From assembly GCA_001304995.1 (NCBI GenBank), contig BBZU01000003.1:124001-188000 (forward strand): a stretch of DNA of 64,000 nt. The letters are read 5' to 3'. How positions within the stretch are numbered: the stretch's first letter is position 1; each line of letters opens with the position of its first letter. The DNA is from Clostridia bacterium UC5.1-1D10 (GTDB lineage Bacteria > Bacillota > Clostridia > Lachnospirales > Anaerotignaceae). The position numbers and the translations under genes were made by a program. A model generated the notes under the pieces. That model saw nothing but the letters and a program-made list of their open reading frames with translations, was not told the DNA's origin and ran no database searches. Positions 63,574 to 64,000 of this stretch are shown piece after piece.

Positions 63574-63817
63574 TCACAAGTTTTTATCTTTTCCATCTTT
63601 TCCTCCTATTCCATTTTGATAAAAGAAATCGCAAAACTCCTGTTTTGTTATTTTCAATAACACAGCTATTTTTTCTGCTTCCAACAATGTCATGGGACGA
63701 ACATTGTTTATCTTCTGGTTGATTGTAGGTGTCGCAAGATCTAAAAAATTTTGCAATATCTTGCTGTGTTAATCCCAGTTCAATCAATCTGATTTTTATT
63801 TTTTTCGTGTCGACCAA
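63574..63817 (-). CDS. XRE-family phage repressor-like protein, one surplus base
   Basis: About 80 residues. TTG at 63,817 follows an ideal AAGGAGGTG. The frame breaks at six T/A (63743-63748); removing one gives GLTQQDIAKFLDLATPTINQ, a clear helix-turn-helix, and the protein continues with RPMTLLEAEKIAVLLKITKQ. Its position upstream of the Cro-like gene, on the same strand, with a rightward gene between, is a modified lysogeny switch. Confidence 0.72.
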
Positions 63818-63825
63818 AATTTCCT

Positions 63826-63969
63826 TCACCTCCTTATCTTCAGAAAGCACTCAACCATTCGTTGCATTTCTAATCCAAATATCCTCAAAAGACCAAAGGC
63901 TTTCTCTGCATCTGAGTAAGTCACAATCAAATTTATAACATTAGAAAATCGCCTGTCACACGAAAACAT
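63826..63969 (-). CDS. Small unknown gene at the window edge
   Basis: 47 residues, ATG at 63,969 with AGGAG close before it. Helical: NVINLIVTYSDAEKAFGLLR, IFGLEMQRMVECFLKI. Its stop lies inside the ribosome site of the repressor-like gene, so the two are coupled. An upstream extension beyond the window cannot be excluded. Confidence 0.5.
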   Translation of the reverse strand: MFSCDRRFSNVINLIVTYSDAEKAFGLLRIFGLEMQRMVECFLKIRR

Positions 63970-64000
63970 AATTCTCCTGCAGCAGTGTTGTTGGCAGTTC

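Larger units (their letters stand above)
34052..64000. mobile_element. Prophage of a contractile-tailed phage; right end not in window
   Basis: A nearly complete set of phage functions in the expected order: regulation, lysis, baseplate and tail (XkdT to XkdK types, with sheath and tube), head completion, HK97-fold capsid with protease, portal, both terminase subunits, late regulator, replication and recombination genes, and Cro/repressor-like genes. Almost all are on the minus strand. No integrase is seen, so the right end is beyond 64,000. The left junction is near 34,052, where the deacetylase gene stops. Confidence 0.9.

Noticed and set aside
1-64000. tRNA or rRNA genes, including a tRNA attachment site for the prophage
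   Set aside because: I found no cloverleaf with the conserved TTC-GA arm or CCA end near the left junction or elsewhere in the window.

Overview
The window looks like a low-to-moderate G+C anaerobic Firmicute of the Clostridia (Lachnospirales/Anaerotignum-like is my guess from gene content; species not determined). Reasons: strong AAAGGAGG-type ribosome sites, TTGACA/TATAAT-type promoters, many U-tract hairpin terminators, and Clostridia-type genes (a LUD-domain protein, DUF1667, DUF917, a YkvI-like membrane protein, an iron alcohol dehydrogenase, YgiQ, a CotH-free amidase with copper-amine-oxidase-like and AMIN domains).

Bases 1-34,050 are host chromosome. In order: a YkvI-like transporter facing a XRE-cupin regulator; cyclophilin and metallophosphoesterase; DNA polymerase IV and a SpoU-type RNA methyltransferase converging; a LUD protein; an alpha/beta hydrolase with a DUF1667 protein; a GNAT gene coupled to an UPF0178 gene; an ECF sigma factor with two membrane-protein genes; two tandem adenine-deaminase-like genes behind a structured leader; a HAD phosphatase coupled to an ABC-F ATPase; a remarkable 310-nt multi-hairpin intergenic region; an alcohol dehydrogenase, a flavodoxin-like/acetyltransferase fusion and a cyclophilin-like protein divergent from a LysR regulator; an EcsC-family protein; a DUF917 protein and cytosine-type permease divergent from a PucR regulator; a wall amidase; an exported RCC1-repeat protein; and YgiQ. 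Purine/pyrimidine salvage (two deaminases, DUF917, permease, PucR) is the clearest metabolic theme.

From about 34,050 to the end of the window is one prophage, which appears to have split a polysaccharide deacetylase gene whose 3' end is left at 33,803-34,051. Left to right: ORF6N antirepressor, a candidate small RNA, a small DNA-binding-like gene, lysis genes, a late regulator, contractile-tail genes of the PBSX/XkdK type, a MORN lipoprotein cargo gene with its own promoter and terminator, tail chaperones with a canonical A AAA AAC slippery site, sheath and tube, head-joining genes, HK97-type capsid/protease/portal, terminase, HNH nuclease, an A+T-rich two-gene cassette resembling lambda RexA-RexB in layout, a RinA-like regulator, small early genes, an iteron-bearing possible origin beside a DUF927 primase/helicase-type ATPase, an ERCC4 nuclease, an SSB-like DUF669 protein, a P-loop ATPase, small zinc-ribbon genes, and Cro/repressor-type regulators. 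Nearly all are on the minus strand. The integrase and right end are outside the window.

An important caveat: more than twenty otherwise well-conserved genes, host and phage alike, are broken by single-base gains or losses, nearly all in runs of A or T, and none by a stop-creating substitution that I could see. I read this as homopolymer error in the assembly, not mass pseudogene formation, and annotate the joined genes.
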